This document shows, piece by piece, positions 26,321-38,447 of a stretch of 64,000 bases of DNA (positions within the stretch are counted from its first letter, which is position 1; every line of letters starts with the position of its first letter). The translations under genes were made by a program, and so were the position numbers. The notes beneath the pieces were generated by a model that saw only the letters and a program-made list of their open reading frames with translations, made no database searches and was not told the DNA's origin. The DNA comes from Gymnogyps californianus (Eukaryota; Chordata; Aves; Accipitriformes; Cathartidae), in assembly GCF_018139145.2 (NCBI RefSeq), contig NC_059471.1, forward strand, positions 201,767,494-201,831,493. Direction: 5' to 3'.

Positions 26321-28355
26321 TGTTTTCCCTGAATGATTTACATTTTAAGGCTCAACATTAATGGTGACAGTTTTTGAGGATATTTTGCATAGGCTCAGTG
26401 TTTTATATTTTTCCATAAAATACAATTAAAACAATGAAAAATAATGCCTTTAAAGATATTAATAGCAATCTACTGCTACTATAATGAAGGAGAGATATAT
26501 ATTCATTAGAGTGTAGAAAATACAGCTAGCCTTGAGAAAACTCGGTGCACAATGAAACTTTTTTCCATGGGTAGTTTATTCTGTGGGAGTCAAAAAGTGC
26601 TTCTTCCATGGCACCATTAAGGTCATCGTATGTCCAGCTTTCCCTGGATGTGTCCTCTTTTCCACCTGGAAATCTTGCTTGGGTTGAGAGGGCTTTGGTA
26701 CTGGATGTTAGGATGGCCAGCAATCTGGTAGGAGCAATAGTTTCAGTGGGATGCCTGGAAATGGTGGATAAATTGTCACTGCATCGGTAAAACTTTGTGC
26801 TGCGCATGATGCAGGTGGCACAGGGAGTCATCCCGCCCGGCTCAGTGGTGGGCACATGCCTGCTGGGTGTTGGCACTCTCCTGTAGTGAGCCTCTGCTTG
26901 CTGTTGGATACCCTGAGCTCACTAAATACCATTTCTCTGGATTGTCTGCAGCCTTGGCAGAGTAGGAAGGAAAGAGCCATCACCCAGAGGAGAAAGACAC
27001 AGTCACCCTGCCCTTGGCCAGAAGCATGAAACTGCTGAGCAGAGTCTAGCCTGGCACGCTCCTGGTGATGCCCTGCTAATGCTGTAGTAAGATCAAGGAT
27101 GTATTGAGAGCACAAGTGTTCTCCTCTGTTATCCAGTATAGTAAATTCCTTTAGAGAGAATCTTTTGCTTATGGAAATTGTTGGGTAGCCTTGTATTAGT
27201 CCTAGAATGCAAAATACCTGTTTTGCTCAAGATCTGTGTCTTACAAGTATCTGGCAGAAAATCTTATCTGATTGTTACAGAAGTAAATCATGTAGTTATG
27301 ACTCCATTTCTACAGCTCAACTGAATAGAAATCAGTAGATAGGCATCTGAGATTACAGTATCTTTTCTGAAGATCAGTGTAGTTTCTGCGTTTCACCAGT
27401 GGCTCCAAGTCACTGATGTTACCCACTTTAATCTGTCATAACTTGACCTGCCCTTTCTCTGCATCGGCTTCCCAAGATGATGTACGGCGACAGGAGTCAA
27501 GCTCTTGCATTCTCCTGATTTTTGTCTGTGGGGCTGCTTTTCTCTTTGGGAAAGTTTTGGAGAGAAAAATACCCACTACAGGTTCAGGACTATAGAAACA
27601 GGAAACAAGTGCTTTGTCCTTTTTGATTCGTGTCCAGCATGCTAGTTTTAACGGCAGGGATCCAAGAATAATCTTCTCAGTTGACCATGCGGCCAAAAAC
27701 ACGATGATCTCATTGCCAGTGGCCAGTGACACGTAGATGGTTAGCTAATCAAAGGGGTTTTTTGTTTTTGCATTGCGTTTTTAAAAGATTGCGTGGGTTG
27801 CCTATCAACAGAAAGTATGGACAAAGTACGTAGCATTTTTTTCTATAAACATTGCCAGTGCCTGGTGAGTCTTTCCCAAAACTACAAAAGTTTGGTAAGG
27901 GTGGTTTTGCCTGTTTATTTTATCTTTCTGTTCTGATTTCTTTATTTTAATCACATGATGCAAGCAAATATTTTTTATTTTGGTTTCTTCTTTGCTTAAG
28001 TTTATTTCCTCAAGTTTCTTATTTGCGTATTTGCTTCTTATTCTGCTTAACTCAGCAGGCCTCAGTTAACACAAAAGATCAGCAAAACTGGTCAGTTGAA
28101 AATCTAGTAAGAAAAAAGAAAACTTATTCCCTTTGAAACCAAAAATGGGGGAAAACATGATATTTTGTTGAAGAAAATATTCTCATTGTGGAGATTTCTA
28201 ATGGAATCAAGCTAATTGAAAGTCTAAATTCTTCAGACTGTGGGAGATGGGTGTATTTTGTGTCAGATCCCAGCAGATGGACCTTGATGCTCCCTACTGC
28301 TTCTCTTGATTTTGATCTACTTCTTATTAAATACTCTTAAACATTAATTGAACTT

Positions 28356-28381
28356 GAGAGAGAAAGAGAGAAAAGAGAGAG
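28356..28381 (+). repeat. GA-rich polypurine tract
   Basis: GAGAGAGAAAGAGAGAAAAG then AGAGAG: 26 consecutive purines. Confidence 0.92.
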
Positions 28382-31300
28382 TTATAAAGGCTCTCAAACC
28401 TTTCCTTTAGGACATGTGTGTTACAGGTGGGACATCCATGCCCCAGTCATTGTTCCCATCAACAAATTTGATGTGAACTGAAGCAGCATGAGAGCGTTAC
28501 CCTGCTTGTGTGGGTCCCTCGTGTTCGAGCATGCTCGAATCTCCTGGGGCAGAAGAACTAGCTGAACCAACCTTTCCTGTGCCCGGTGCATGTGGAAGCT
28601 GACACGTAGCCGTTACTGCTTGTCCGTCCCTGGACGGATCACCCTCTGTTTTCTCCTTGTATTAATTTGCAAATGGTCTTCTGATGACTGAAACTACAGA
28701 AAACTGAAAAAAAATACATGTGTGCTGAAGAACCCTCTTAGTTTCCCAAACTGTGCTTCGGCAGAGCACGAGCACAGTCAGCAGCCTGTTGAGCTACCAC
28801 AGCTGAATTTTTCTGGTGGTTTTTCTGTTTCAGGGAGCTGGGCAAGTTTCTGCATTGCCAAGTATATCAATACCCCTTTCAGCTGATACGTAACTGTTTT
28901 GAAAGCTTGTCTGTAAACAGAAATGACATCAGAAAAATGTGACCATTGTCTTTTTTCATTGTTCCCTCCTTTGTTTCCCAGTCAAGATAGCAAACCTGAA
29001 CTCCATCCAGCAGGAAGCGTCCCCGTGGTTTCACTGTGAGTCGCAGCAAGGAGCAGAGCATATCTGCAGGCAAAAGGAACATGGGAATATGGAGACATTT
29101 AGAAAAATAAATCTCACAGATTTCGTTTTGCTGATACTGTTTTGAAGGGATCCCTTTGAGGTTACTAATACACAGTACAGGTGCAAACACTGAGGCAGAG
29201 AAGCTATTTCCTTATTGCTGCTCTCGGTTTTGAAACTCCCAGGCCTCCACCCCAACTCTTCCCACCCCCCTTGCCATCCCCAAAATAGTTTTCATCCACT
29301 CTTGCTTTGAAACTGCAAAGAGAGAGATTTGAGCAGAGCCCTGGCTTGCCTGGGGACATTTTTGCTTTAATCAGACCGAGTGAGTAGAAATGTTTGCAAG
29401 GGATACGTAGCTACGGGGAGAATGGAGGCTTTTGTGGCGACCCATCGGTTGCTCCCCCGGCAGCATGGCCAGGCACCCCGAGCGGGGGCTCTCTCTTTTG
29501 AAGTGGGGTTAGTGACGTAAAAGCGTATCTTGGGGTAAACATGCTGCTATTATCTTACTCTGTACAAAATACATCATTTACTTGAAGACCATGCCCTGAA
29601 TGGTGATTAATGCTGGAACATCCCGTGACTGCAGTTTAATTTGTCCGGTGCTTTCATGGATCTTTAAGAAACCTGTTTCGACTCCTGTATACAACTGGTT
29701 ACAGCTGGGAAGGAGGAGATGCCCATGAATAGCCCTTTGGCTGTGGGGTGAGTGGGTGACTGGGCTCCCCGTGCCTGGGCTTCGTGCACCCTGATGCTCG
29801 CTGGCATCTCCCCCTGCCCAGCAGTGCCCCGTCCAAGCCACTGCGGCCACTGCTGCGGTGCACTGCGAGACGTGGCTGCAGGCAATGCGAGCCTGCTGGG
29901 AAACTGTCTTTTAGCTGTGGACATTTAGCTATGCATTTAATTAGAATTAAAATGTAAATGATATTAAAACCCTCTCCCTTTAAAGTTCAGAGAGGCTTAA
30001 AAATTATCACAGTAATTAGGCAATAGTTTTGATTATCTGTGAAACGAGATCAAGCTTTATGGGAGGTGGTGGAGTGCTCAGCAAGTCAGTCTGTGAATCT
30101 ATCTGGTGTAGCGATCTGGAGTGGGGTTTTTCGTCTGAACAGATCTGATGAGTGCCATAAGATGCACAGTTTCCATGGACATTAGCATGAAATGGAAACC
30201 CACCTCTTCAGCTGGAGTTTAAAAGCTGTGTCGCAGCTTGCATACCAACCATGGAGCAGCAGCAGGGTGGGCTCCTGGGCTGTGCACCCCCGCCAAAGGC
30301 CTGCGTGGCCAGGAGCCATGCAAGGGAGCACTGCCGGTGACGGCAGGCAGGGAGCCGGCCAGAGCCATGATGCTGGGGCAGGCTCAGCCCCGCTGCCGAG
30401 CATGGCCGGGCAGAGGAGTCTTGCTGGTCCTTGCTAACAAGGAAAACCAGCTGAGGTACAGGGAGATGTGCAGAGCCCAGGAAGGAAAATTGTTTTGCAT
30501 TTTAGCTAGCAGGAAGATCTCCTCATCAGTAAAATGGTCTGGAAGGAGCTGGTTCTTAGCATGCTCACGCTGTCTTCTCACATATCATACTTCCCTCTAA
30601 GTATCCCTCATCCTTTCTACTTGTGCTTTCTGCTCAGGACAGGGACTTGTTTCCTTGCCCGCCTTGTCGCTGCTGCATCCCTGCCAGCTTCCCCTGCCTG
30701 CATCTCGTCCCCCCCAACAGTTATAACCCAATGTGCACCAGGTACATGAAGAGCAAGAAGTGACGCTGCGGGAGAGTGTTCAGGGAAGTTAGGTGTATTT
30801 TCAGCCTCGCTGCAGTCAGAATTCAAGAGTGTTTATGCCTGCCAGCAGATCCAACTTGCCTTACTTCCCACCCTCCGGAAGTACTCCCCCAGACTAGTGT
30901 TATCAACCCAATTAACATTTCAAAATTCTCAGCTTGCAGGTGCTGATTTCAGAAGTGCTAATGGCAATCTTGTACAATGTTGAGCAATCCAGTTGGCATC
31001 AATTTGTTCTTAATCCCCTGTTCAAGCTGCAAACCAAAATATGTTTTTTTTCTTTTCAGTATTCTGTACAAAGTAAATAATCCTGAACAGCACAGGCTAC
31101 ATTAAAGATAATGATGCCAAAATTAGTTTGTTTTTTTCTCTTATACACGTCAGGAATTTGCAGTTGCTTTATGCACAGTTTCTCCTCCCACAGCTTGGGG
31201 GTTTTTTAGCTGTCTGATTTAGCTGGTACTGCTATGGCTGCTGCCAAGGGGACCGTGGAGTGAGAGCTGCCATGAGTTGCAAGCCCCAAGTCCCACTGCC

Positions 31301-32382
31301 CACCTTCCCCAGGTGTCCCAGATATCCATCTCTGTCAGGATGAAGAGATGACTTGTCTTGCAAAAAGAAGTACATGAGAGTTTGACTTGAAGTGTTTTTA
31401 AGAGTGTCTGCAGCCTGTGAGCATTAGAGGTGGCTTTGCCTGGAAGTGTCTGGATAGACTTGTCGGGATCCTTTGCTTGCACCGACCCTGACATCATTTC
31501 ACAAGTGCGGATGTGGCTAACGCTGCCATGGGGCAGGGCAGTGGCAGGGCACAAGCTGGCATAGCCACAGCCCAGGTACGTACCCCATGGCCTGGGTGGG
31601 CCGGGGCAGGCCTCTCGGGTGCTCTGAGCTGCTGCAGTGGTGGCGTGATGGTGCTGGAGGCAGTGTGGTTGATGCTGGTTTAGGGAGAGCTGGTCACTGG
31701 TGCAGTCATACATAGGCACTCACTCTGTGCCAGCGTGGACCATTGCCTGTCCTCCGGCAATCTTCCAGCCTTGGACTAGTTAATCCCAGATACCTTCTTT
31801 TCCCCCCAAAGACATGTTTTACCCAGGACACTCCCCTCCCTTGTAGCTCAGTCAGGACTGAGCCCCTGTTGCCAGCGTGCTTGCATATGCCACATGGCTC
31901 AGCTGCCTTCTGTTTTACCTCGCCCTGTGACCTAAAATCCCCCTGTAACACCAGGTAACATGTCTTTCTCTTCCTCCTTCCTGTGACCCTTCTGAACCCT
32001 CTTTGCTTCAGAGGACGCTGGGCAACACTGGCCAGTGTTTTCAAAACTGAGCATCTGCAGAAGGGGGGCTGCAGCTGTTCATCCTTCCTGGAAATTTAGA
32101 GATGTCGAGGTACGGATTCAGATATCTGATTTTAGGAAAACCCTTACAACCTTTACAACACATGCTGTGCAGTCCATGTTGCATGTTTCTACTGTCCCCA
32201 TGCTTGCCCTGCTCATCCCTTGTCTTTTGCTTTCTGCTCTCGCCGTCTTGATTTTCAACCCTTAGCCTTTTCCTGGGCAGACTGTTGCTCTTGTTTGGGG
32301 CTGCCGGGTTGGGAGTGAAGCTCTATGCGAGTGCACTGGCAAGGACTCAGGGAATTAGGCTCTAGGCCCAGTTTTGGCCGGG

Positions 32383-32446
32383 AGCGAAGCCCGCTGAAGT
32401 CAATGGGAATCTTCCTGTTGACGTAACGGGCTTTGGAGCAGACCTG
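32383..32446. repeat. Ancient palindromic amniote dispersed repeat
   Basis: The core reads AGCCCGCTGAAGTCAATGGG, ATCTTCCTGTTGACGTAACG and GGCTTTGGAGCAGACCTGGG. This pattern, a GAAGTCAATGGGA block flanked by inverted GCCCG/CGGGC and ending in CTTTGGATCAGGCCC, recurs in many bird, turtle and crocodile genomes as a decayed interspersed element. The arms AAGCCCG (32387-32393) and CGGGCTT (32427-32433) could form a hairpin. I do not assign a family name. Confidence 0.6.
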
Positions 32447-34800
32447 GGCTTCGACGTTCTTCAGAGCAGTGGTTCCAATGTGAACCTTTGGCACTGTGTG
32501 AATAATAGATAATTATTTTTATATATCCTTTCCAAAGCCCACAACTTGTGTTGGCAGTCAGTGCTCCTAAATGCACAAAGCGGAGACTGGCAGCCTGAAA
32601 CAGAGGGACAAAATCAATAACATAAGCTTCATGTGGCCAAGGAGAATCACTTCCACATCGTTTCGTCCAACTTGATATAAAGAAGGAATTGCTCATCAGT
32701 GGCGTTTCCGATCCCAAAGAAAGGGAGGCTTTGACAGAATCCATTAGTGCCTGTCTAAGAAATGATAGGATGTTATAGACAATACGTTTATGTTTTTCTA
32801 AAGGGAAGTGATGGAGTGTATTTCTCATGGATGTTACTTTTCTGTTATTGCACCATTTAATATCACTTTTCTCTAGCAAAAGAGACATTTGTACTTTCAT
32901 CTGTTCCTACCAGAAAACAGGGACTACTTAGGGATGCACAGGGGACATTTGCCACTGCCCATCGCTCTGGCCTTTTGGAGAGCTAAGGCCAACACCAGCC
33001 CCCACGTCCTTTGCCAACATGCCTTGAAGGCACACTCAAACTGGGGTCACATACACAGTTTCTGTCCTGAAACACTTCTCCAGTGAGGCTGCTCCCTAAC
33101 TGGGAAGACCCTGAGGTAGAGTCTCTAAATTCACGATTATGCCTATTTTAATTTTCCTTTCTGGTAATGTTTTCTGCTGTTTTGGCAAAGCATCTTACTT
33201 AGGTTCCCACCTACCATTTTCTGTGCAGTTTACTTTCAGGATATTTTCTCTGCACTATAAGCTCCTGAACTTTTCCATAATGTAGAAAATACTTTAAGGT
33301 GTTTGTCTTATGGATGCTCATAGACTTCTTATTTCTACTCATAGAAGTGAAGCTTTGTACTGCCTACAGCAGTGGTTTGGAACGGACAATATTAATACAC
33401 TGATATTTTATGCATTTTAAATGTTTCCATGATGGTGGAAGCACGATGCAAAGAAGGGACTCAGCCCTGCAAGACTTGCAGACTTTCTGAGGCAAACTGA
33501 AGCTTAGCGCAGGAGTATGCATCTCACTTTTATGGACATCTGCTGATTTTTTACTGCTGTTTGCTCAGCAGGAAGCATGGTTTGGGTTCCAGCTCTGCTC
33601 AGGCAGCCAAGTGTTGCCTGCGGCCTCCATTTCTGTGAGCTGGTGCTACTTATGTGCTACTGCCACCCAAGCAGTGGAGAGGACACTAAAAGTATGGCAT
33701 CCTCATCAGTAATTCAAGGCTTAGTACTGCGGTAGGTGTGAATTAACTCTCGTATGTGAAGACATGGGCGGAAGCAATGGGGGATGGAGGTTTCATCATT
33801 CCAAGGCATGTTACCAGGCGACAACTGCTACCCATGGGCATGCCTGCTTCTTATGCGCTGGGAAGAGCAAGAGGTTATTTGAACCTATGGAAAGTCCTTA
33901 TTCTACGTTTTGCTAGCCAAGAAGTTTGCATGGCTGTCTTAAACTCTGACATCTGTTATTTCCAGATGCGTTATAAAGCAGAATTAGAATAGATTTGGGT
34001 TGGGATATCTATGAAAGAAAGCTCTGATGCTAAAATATTTATGTAAAATATTCAGCTTTCATAATTAGCCCTAAGACCTTTGTATGTAATAAGCCAAAAA
34101 AGTGTTAATTATTTTATTTCTGCCAACTTAAAAAAGCAAACAAAAGAACCTTTCTGGTCAGGTGCTGCCATTGCCAAATATGCATTTCAGTTAAACTTTG
34201 CTGTGTTTACATTTCTAGATAATAAAATTCTTTGGTTTATGGACTGCCAAAAGATAGAAAGCTGAGATTACGGTCTCAGATTTGATTAGGTTTGTTGTAA
34301 AGTAAAGGTAATCATGAAACAATGACTATTTAATCAATTCTTAGTTATTCATGTATTTTAGAGAGGTTCAAGCTTTTGTCAGCCTTACTGTCTTCTCTTT
34401 TCTTTGTAATGTGTCAGGGTATGTGGTTGCTATTAAATCTTTTCATTAGTTTGATGGAGGATGAAGATGAGTAGTTCTGTTTTTAAGGAACCTATTCAGC
34501 AATGACAAGGACACAAAAGACAACAGTTTGCTTTGATTTCTACCTTCTGGAGATTTCTTTTGTAGAAAGTATACATAAAATAATATTGCCAGGATAGAAA
34601 TTCAGTGTGCAGGGACTGCATTTGTAATGAACACCTCTTCTGTGCAGCCACCTGGCCATCCAGAATCCTCTTTGTCCATTCACTGATGTGTGACATGCTA
34701 AGAGTCTTTTATTTTAATTTTTCCACCTTGTTTTTGATAAACTTGGCTGCAACAGCTTTTGAAAGAACCATCTATGATTTGTTTAGGATATTTATGTTGC

Positions 34801-34985
34801 CTTCATTACCCCAGTATCTCAGCATTTCATCATTTGCACCCACTACTTCACAGTGTACATGTAAGTGCCATTATCCCCACTTTATGGAAGAGAAACTCAA
34901 GGACGGAGTGGCAAAAGCCATTGGTACAAGGGTTTTAGGAGCCAAGCCCACAAAAGGATGGGTTGAATCCTGTCTTCCTCCTTGG
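34801..34985 (-). repeat. Amniote MIR-type SINE remnant
   Basis: The + strand contains CCAGTATCTCAGCATTTCAT, then CATTATCCCCACTTTATGG, AGAGAAACTCAAGGACGGAG and TTGAATCCTGTCTTCC. These match in order the reverse complement of a MIR-type element (ATTATCCCCATTTTACAG, GAAACTGAGGCACAGAG, TTGAACCCAGGTCTCC). The element is strongly decayed, and its ends are approximate. Confidence 0.65.
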
Positions 34986-37207
34986 TCCATCCTGTGTTTC
35001 CCTTTTCTCAGGCTAGCCAGGTGGCAGTGGCTTGGGCTGCTGAGATCCAGGCTGTCCGCTCAAACCGCTCTTAGCAGGATGCCTGTCTGCCAGCACGGCC
35101 TGTGTGTTTAGAGCTCCTTCAGGAAGACTCCTGCATCCAGCTGGTTTGCTGAAGCCAAGCAGATGATGGCTGTGAGAACTGGTGACAGCTAAGCCTTGCA
35201 TATGTGTATGTATTCATCTGTGCGAAGGTCTGCCCCAAAGAGTGAAGTGTAGCCAGAGTTTCTCCTGTGTAGCATCACTTGAAGGGTGTTTCACACCCCT
35301 GACTGAAGCCATCTTGCATCTGCCAAAACATGATAGGGACTTTTTATAGCTGTATCATAAGACCTTTGAAAAATCAGATTGTTAGAGCCTTTTTAGCAGA
35401 ATAACAGATTGGTTGTGCGTGTATATCGGATAGCTGCATATGGTAGGCATGTCAGACAGTGAAAGGCCATAAAGTATTACCACTCCATAAAATAGTACTT
35501 CCTAATATTATTTTTCTGACATTTCTGGCAGTAAACATTTGAAACTTTCATGGAGCATTTCACTTGTGAATCTCAAAACACATATATTATTGTGTATTTA
35601 GGGCTTAGTTCAATTCCCAATAAAGAAGAGGACAAAATTTCCACTTTCTTTATTGCACTTGTTCCAGCCCTCAAAGCGAATGTTGTCTGTTGAAAGTAGA
35701 ATAGATACTAATTTGGTCCCATAAAACCACAGATTGTTTCAACTTTCCATGAATTTCTGAATGAATAGATGATCGGATCCCATGATGCTGCTCTCGGACT
35801 CGCTGGTGATATGAAAGAGGCGCTTGTCCAGCCGGCTGTATAGCCATGCCTCTCTTTTGTTGCCTATAGTACACATGCTCAGCTCTTTTTTACTCTCTTT
35901 TTATTTTAATGCTCTGCAACAGGGCTGCACAAAGCCAAATTGGCTTTTAAAACACGACTTCATTTTGCAGCTATACGTCTGTGCCCCGTTTTCTTTTGTG
36001 CTGCCTGCGGAACAAGGAGGCTGTGTGGTATCTGACACCAGGCTTTTTCCAGTGATTTATTAACTGTGTCAGAATAGCTGTTGTGAATGCTGGGAAGCTC
36101 TTGCATATTGTGACAGTTGATATTGATTATGACAGTTTGTAGACTCTATTGCGTTGTCAGACAGTGGATCGTATTTTTGTCTTCTTACTATACATACCAT
36201 GGGCTACAGATCATAGTGTTTTCTTAAGAAAAGGACCCATTGTCCAGCGTTTTCGCTGGTATGAGAGAACTTCTGTAGCGTATTGTGCAACAAATAGCAA
36301 AATAGTTCAGGCATCCTATGGGACAGGCAGGCAAATGTCATTTGCTTAGGGAAAAAAAAGTGAATAGTTTGTTCTGCTTCTGGCCTTTCAGGGGAATGAG
36401 CCATGCAGTTGACAGAAGTGAGTAAACTAGTCTGAGGATGTCATTTATGAAAATACGGTGCATCCTGTATTGTCCGTTGGCCAGAAATCCACAGACCATG
36501 CAGGAGGAGGACGTTGCAATGAGGATTTTGGCTACTGATCATTTTTAAAGCTTGCTTTGGGTCTTGATGGAGGCTGAAACTACACGTTTCTAGAATGAGT
36601 CTGAGGAAGGGGAGATAAAGATTTCTGCAATCTTGGGAGAAAGTGAAAGCTGGCGCATGAGCTTCTGTGAGGGGCACATCAAACAAATCACCCCAAATAA
36701 TGACTTCTTCTGACTGTTTGGTTTTAGCTGGGCAGTAGTAAAGTAACACACAGGAGAAAAGATTTTTCTATTTGCCTAAAAGCTGCTTCAGTGTGGAAAA
36801 AAGTCAACAGCTGAACTTTTGCAGACAACCTGATCAGGAGGAGGGAGTCAAAAGCCATTTGGTTAATTGTGCTGCCGTACTTTACTACATTGCTACTATA
36901 TTATTGGAGGAAAAATCTTCCAACAATACATTTCTTTTTAAAACAAAACAGCACTTGAGGTGTAGCAGTGACAGTGAATAGGAAAGGAGCCGTTCTGATT
37001 TTTCTGTTCTGGAAAGACCTTTTATAAAAGACCATAATGGGTCATAAGCTTACACTTTGAGATAATAAACCTTAGGAAAATGACCATTAGCAATCCATGC
37101 TATTAGAATTTTGATCTCACACCGAGTTTGGATTGATTCAAATGCAGTTTCTGCTGCAATTTTGCATTGATATGATTCAAAATCCATTTCCACACTTTGG
37201 GCCAAGA

Positions 37208-37325
37208 TTATGGCACTGAGCTGGGACCTAGGGGAACTGGATTCGGTTCTTAACCCCACTGTGGGCCTGATATTGGCTGCTCAAACCAGTTCGTCTCTCT
37301 CATGAGATGAACTCAACCCCATTTC
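37208..37325 (+). repeat. Probable MIR-type SINE remnant
   Basis: The sequence GGCACTGAGCTGGGACC, TTCGGTTCTTAACCCCACTG and CGTCTCTCTCATGAGATGAA resembles the sense strand of MIR (AGCACTGGGACTGGG, GGTTCTAATCCCAGCTCTG, ACCTCTCTGTGCCTCAG) in the right order. Similarity is weak, and the call rests on order more than identity. Confidence 0.45.
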
Positions 37326-38410
37326 TGGTTGTTTATATACACCATGAGATCTTCGAGAAGGAAATTTCCTATCAGAAGCCAGTCTTGATCTCTCCTGGGA
37401 TTTCTAGATGCTGCTGTAACACTAACCACATTTTCTGTAATGCGATCTGTGTTTTAATGAGTCCTTAATGTTAGCAAGGAGACAGAATTAAACTAATTGG
37501 TTTGGTTTCAGTGATGACGCAACTTCCCATTCCATGCTCGCATTGAATTTGGATTAGTTATAGCACTTACTGTGTCATAATTATGTTTCATAATGATAGA
37601 ATGCTCTAGAGTTTGTACATTCACAGCACTACTGTAAGCCTCAGGGTGTACTGAGATTTTACAGTGGCATCTCCCAGTCCAGGTGTCAGGTATTAGTGCT
37701 ATATTTATATATCTGCGAGTTTTATTGCAGAACATCCACAGCAATATCAGAAATGCTTTAAAGGAAGGATAAAATGAAAGAGTTTTTAAATGTCTGCTTT
37801 TCACCATAGGCATATTTTATTTGATTTTTTTTTTTCTAATTTTCATAAAGTATTCTGAAGAAGTTAGGTGTGAGGAATGAAGAAGTTCAGGTGTTCAAAT
37901 GTGAAGACTTGTTTCCTTAGGTGGCTTTTATCTAAAGCTCTGGTCACAGTTCTCTGTCTGTGCATAATTCTGGCTCCTTAAGCCTGAGACCATGCCTGGA
38001 GACGATAATTTTGGTGCTGTTCTGTGAAAAGCGACAGCTTCCCAGCACCGGTTGTAGACTAGCAGTGACTTGTATGAAGATCCATTCAGTTGCTATCATG
38101 AGAGGCCCCTTCCCCTTGGCTTCCCCTTGGCCATCCTGGGGCTCTCAGGCTGTCTGTTTGCTCACTAGCCCTTGCCAGTTGTTTGCCTGGGATGTTCTCC
38201 AGGTGTTCTGGGCTCTTCGAGATGTCTCTGGTCCTTTGAGTTGCAATCCTTAAGACATTTTATTTTGTTTTCCTGACTAAAGGCATTGGTAATCACTGCA
38301 GAAGGTGGATACATTTCCCTCTCCCATCCCGGTGCCCTGAAATGCCTCGCAGGTCCGTTTTATTTCCAGGAGACTGCAGGAGCCTCCTTGTCCATAGGTT
38401 GAAGCCCGCT

Positions 38411-38447
38411 CTCTGATGTCACTGTTATCTTTCTGTCTTCCCTTCAG
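38411..38447 (+). other. CELSR1: Splice acceptor of CELSR1 exon 2
   Basis: A pyrimidine-rich tract ending in CTTCCCTTCAG directly precedes the exon. A possible branch point, CTGAT with its A at 38416, lies 32 nt upstream of the exon. The acceptor leaves a phase-1 boundary: the first exon bases AT complete a codon begun by a G (GAT, Asp) if exon 1 ends in G, which fits the D-G-V-H motif of the family. Confidence 0.93.

Larger units (their letters stand above)
1..38447 (+). other. CELSR1: CELSR1 intron 1 (3' part; 5' end outside window)
   Basis: This stretch lies upstream of a well-supported phase-1 splice acceptor and shows no recognisable coding exon on either strand, so it is read as the downstream part of the first CELSR1 intron. 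At over 38 kb it fits the known gene layout, in which one giant first exon carrying the cadherin repeats is separated from exon 2 by a long intron. It is AT-rich and contains only short unrelated ORFs, degraded interspersed repeats, simple repeats and small GC/CpG-rich patches near 7.4, 17.2 and 19.6 kb. An alternative promoter or nested non-coding RNA cannot be excluded from sequence alone. Confidence 0.9.

Noticed and set aside
30515..30545. MIR-like tail CTCCTCATCAGTAAAATGG
   Set aside because: This single short block could match by chance, and upstream MIR sequence is not recognisable.
31219..31719. 166-codon minus-strand ORF in intron 1
   Set aside because: Low-information His, Ser and Gln-rich composition in GC-rich sequence, with no homology recognised.
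32400..32900. 166-codon minus-strand ORF in intron 1
   Set aside because: Its C-proximal part runs over an ancient dispersed repeat, and nothing in it resembles a known protein.
33576..33660. Possible sense-strand MIR fragment (GGTTCCAGCTCTGCTC, CCTCCATTTCTGTGAGC)
   Set aside because: Only two short blocks resemble MIR and their spacing is poor, so the evidence is too thin to annotate.
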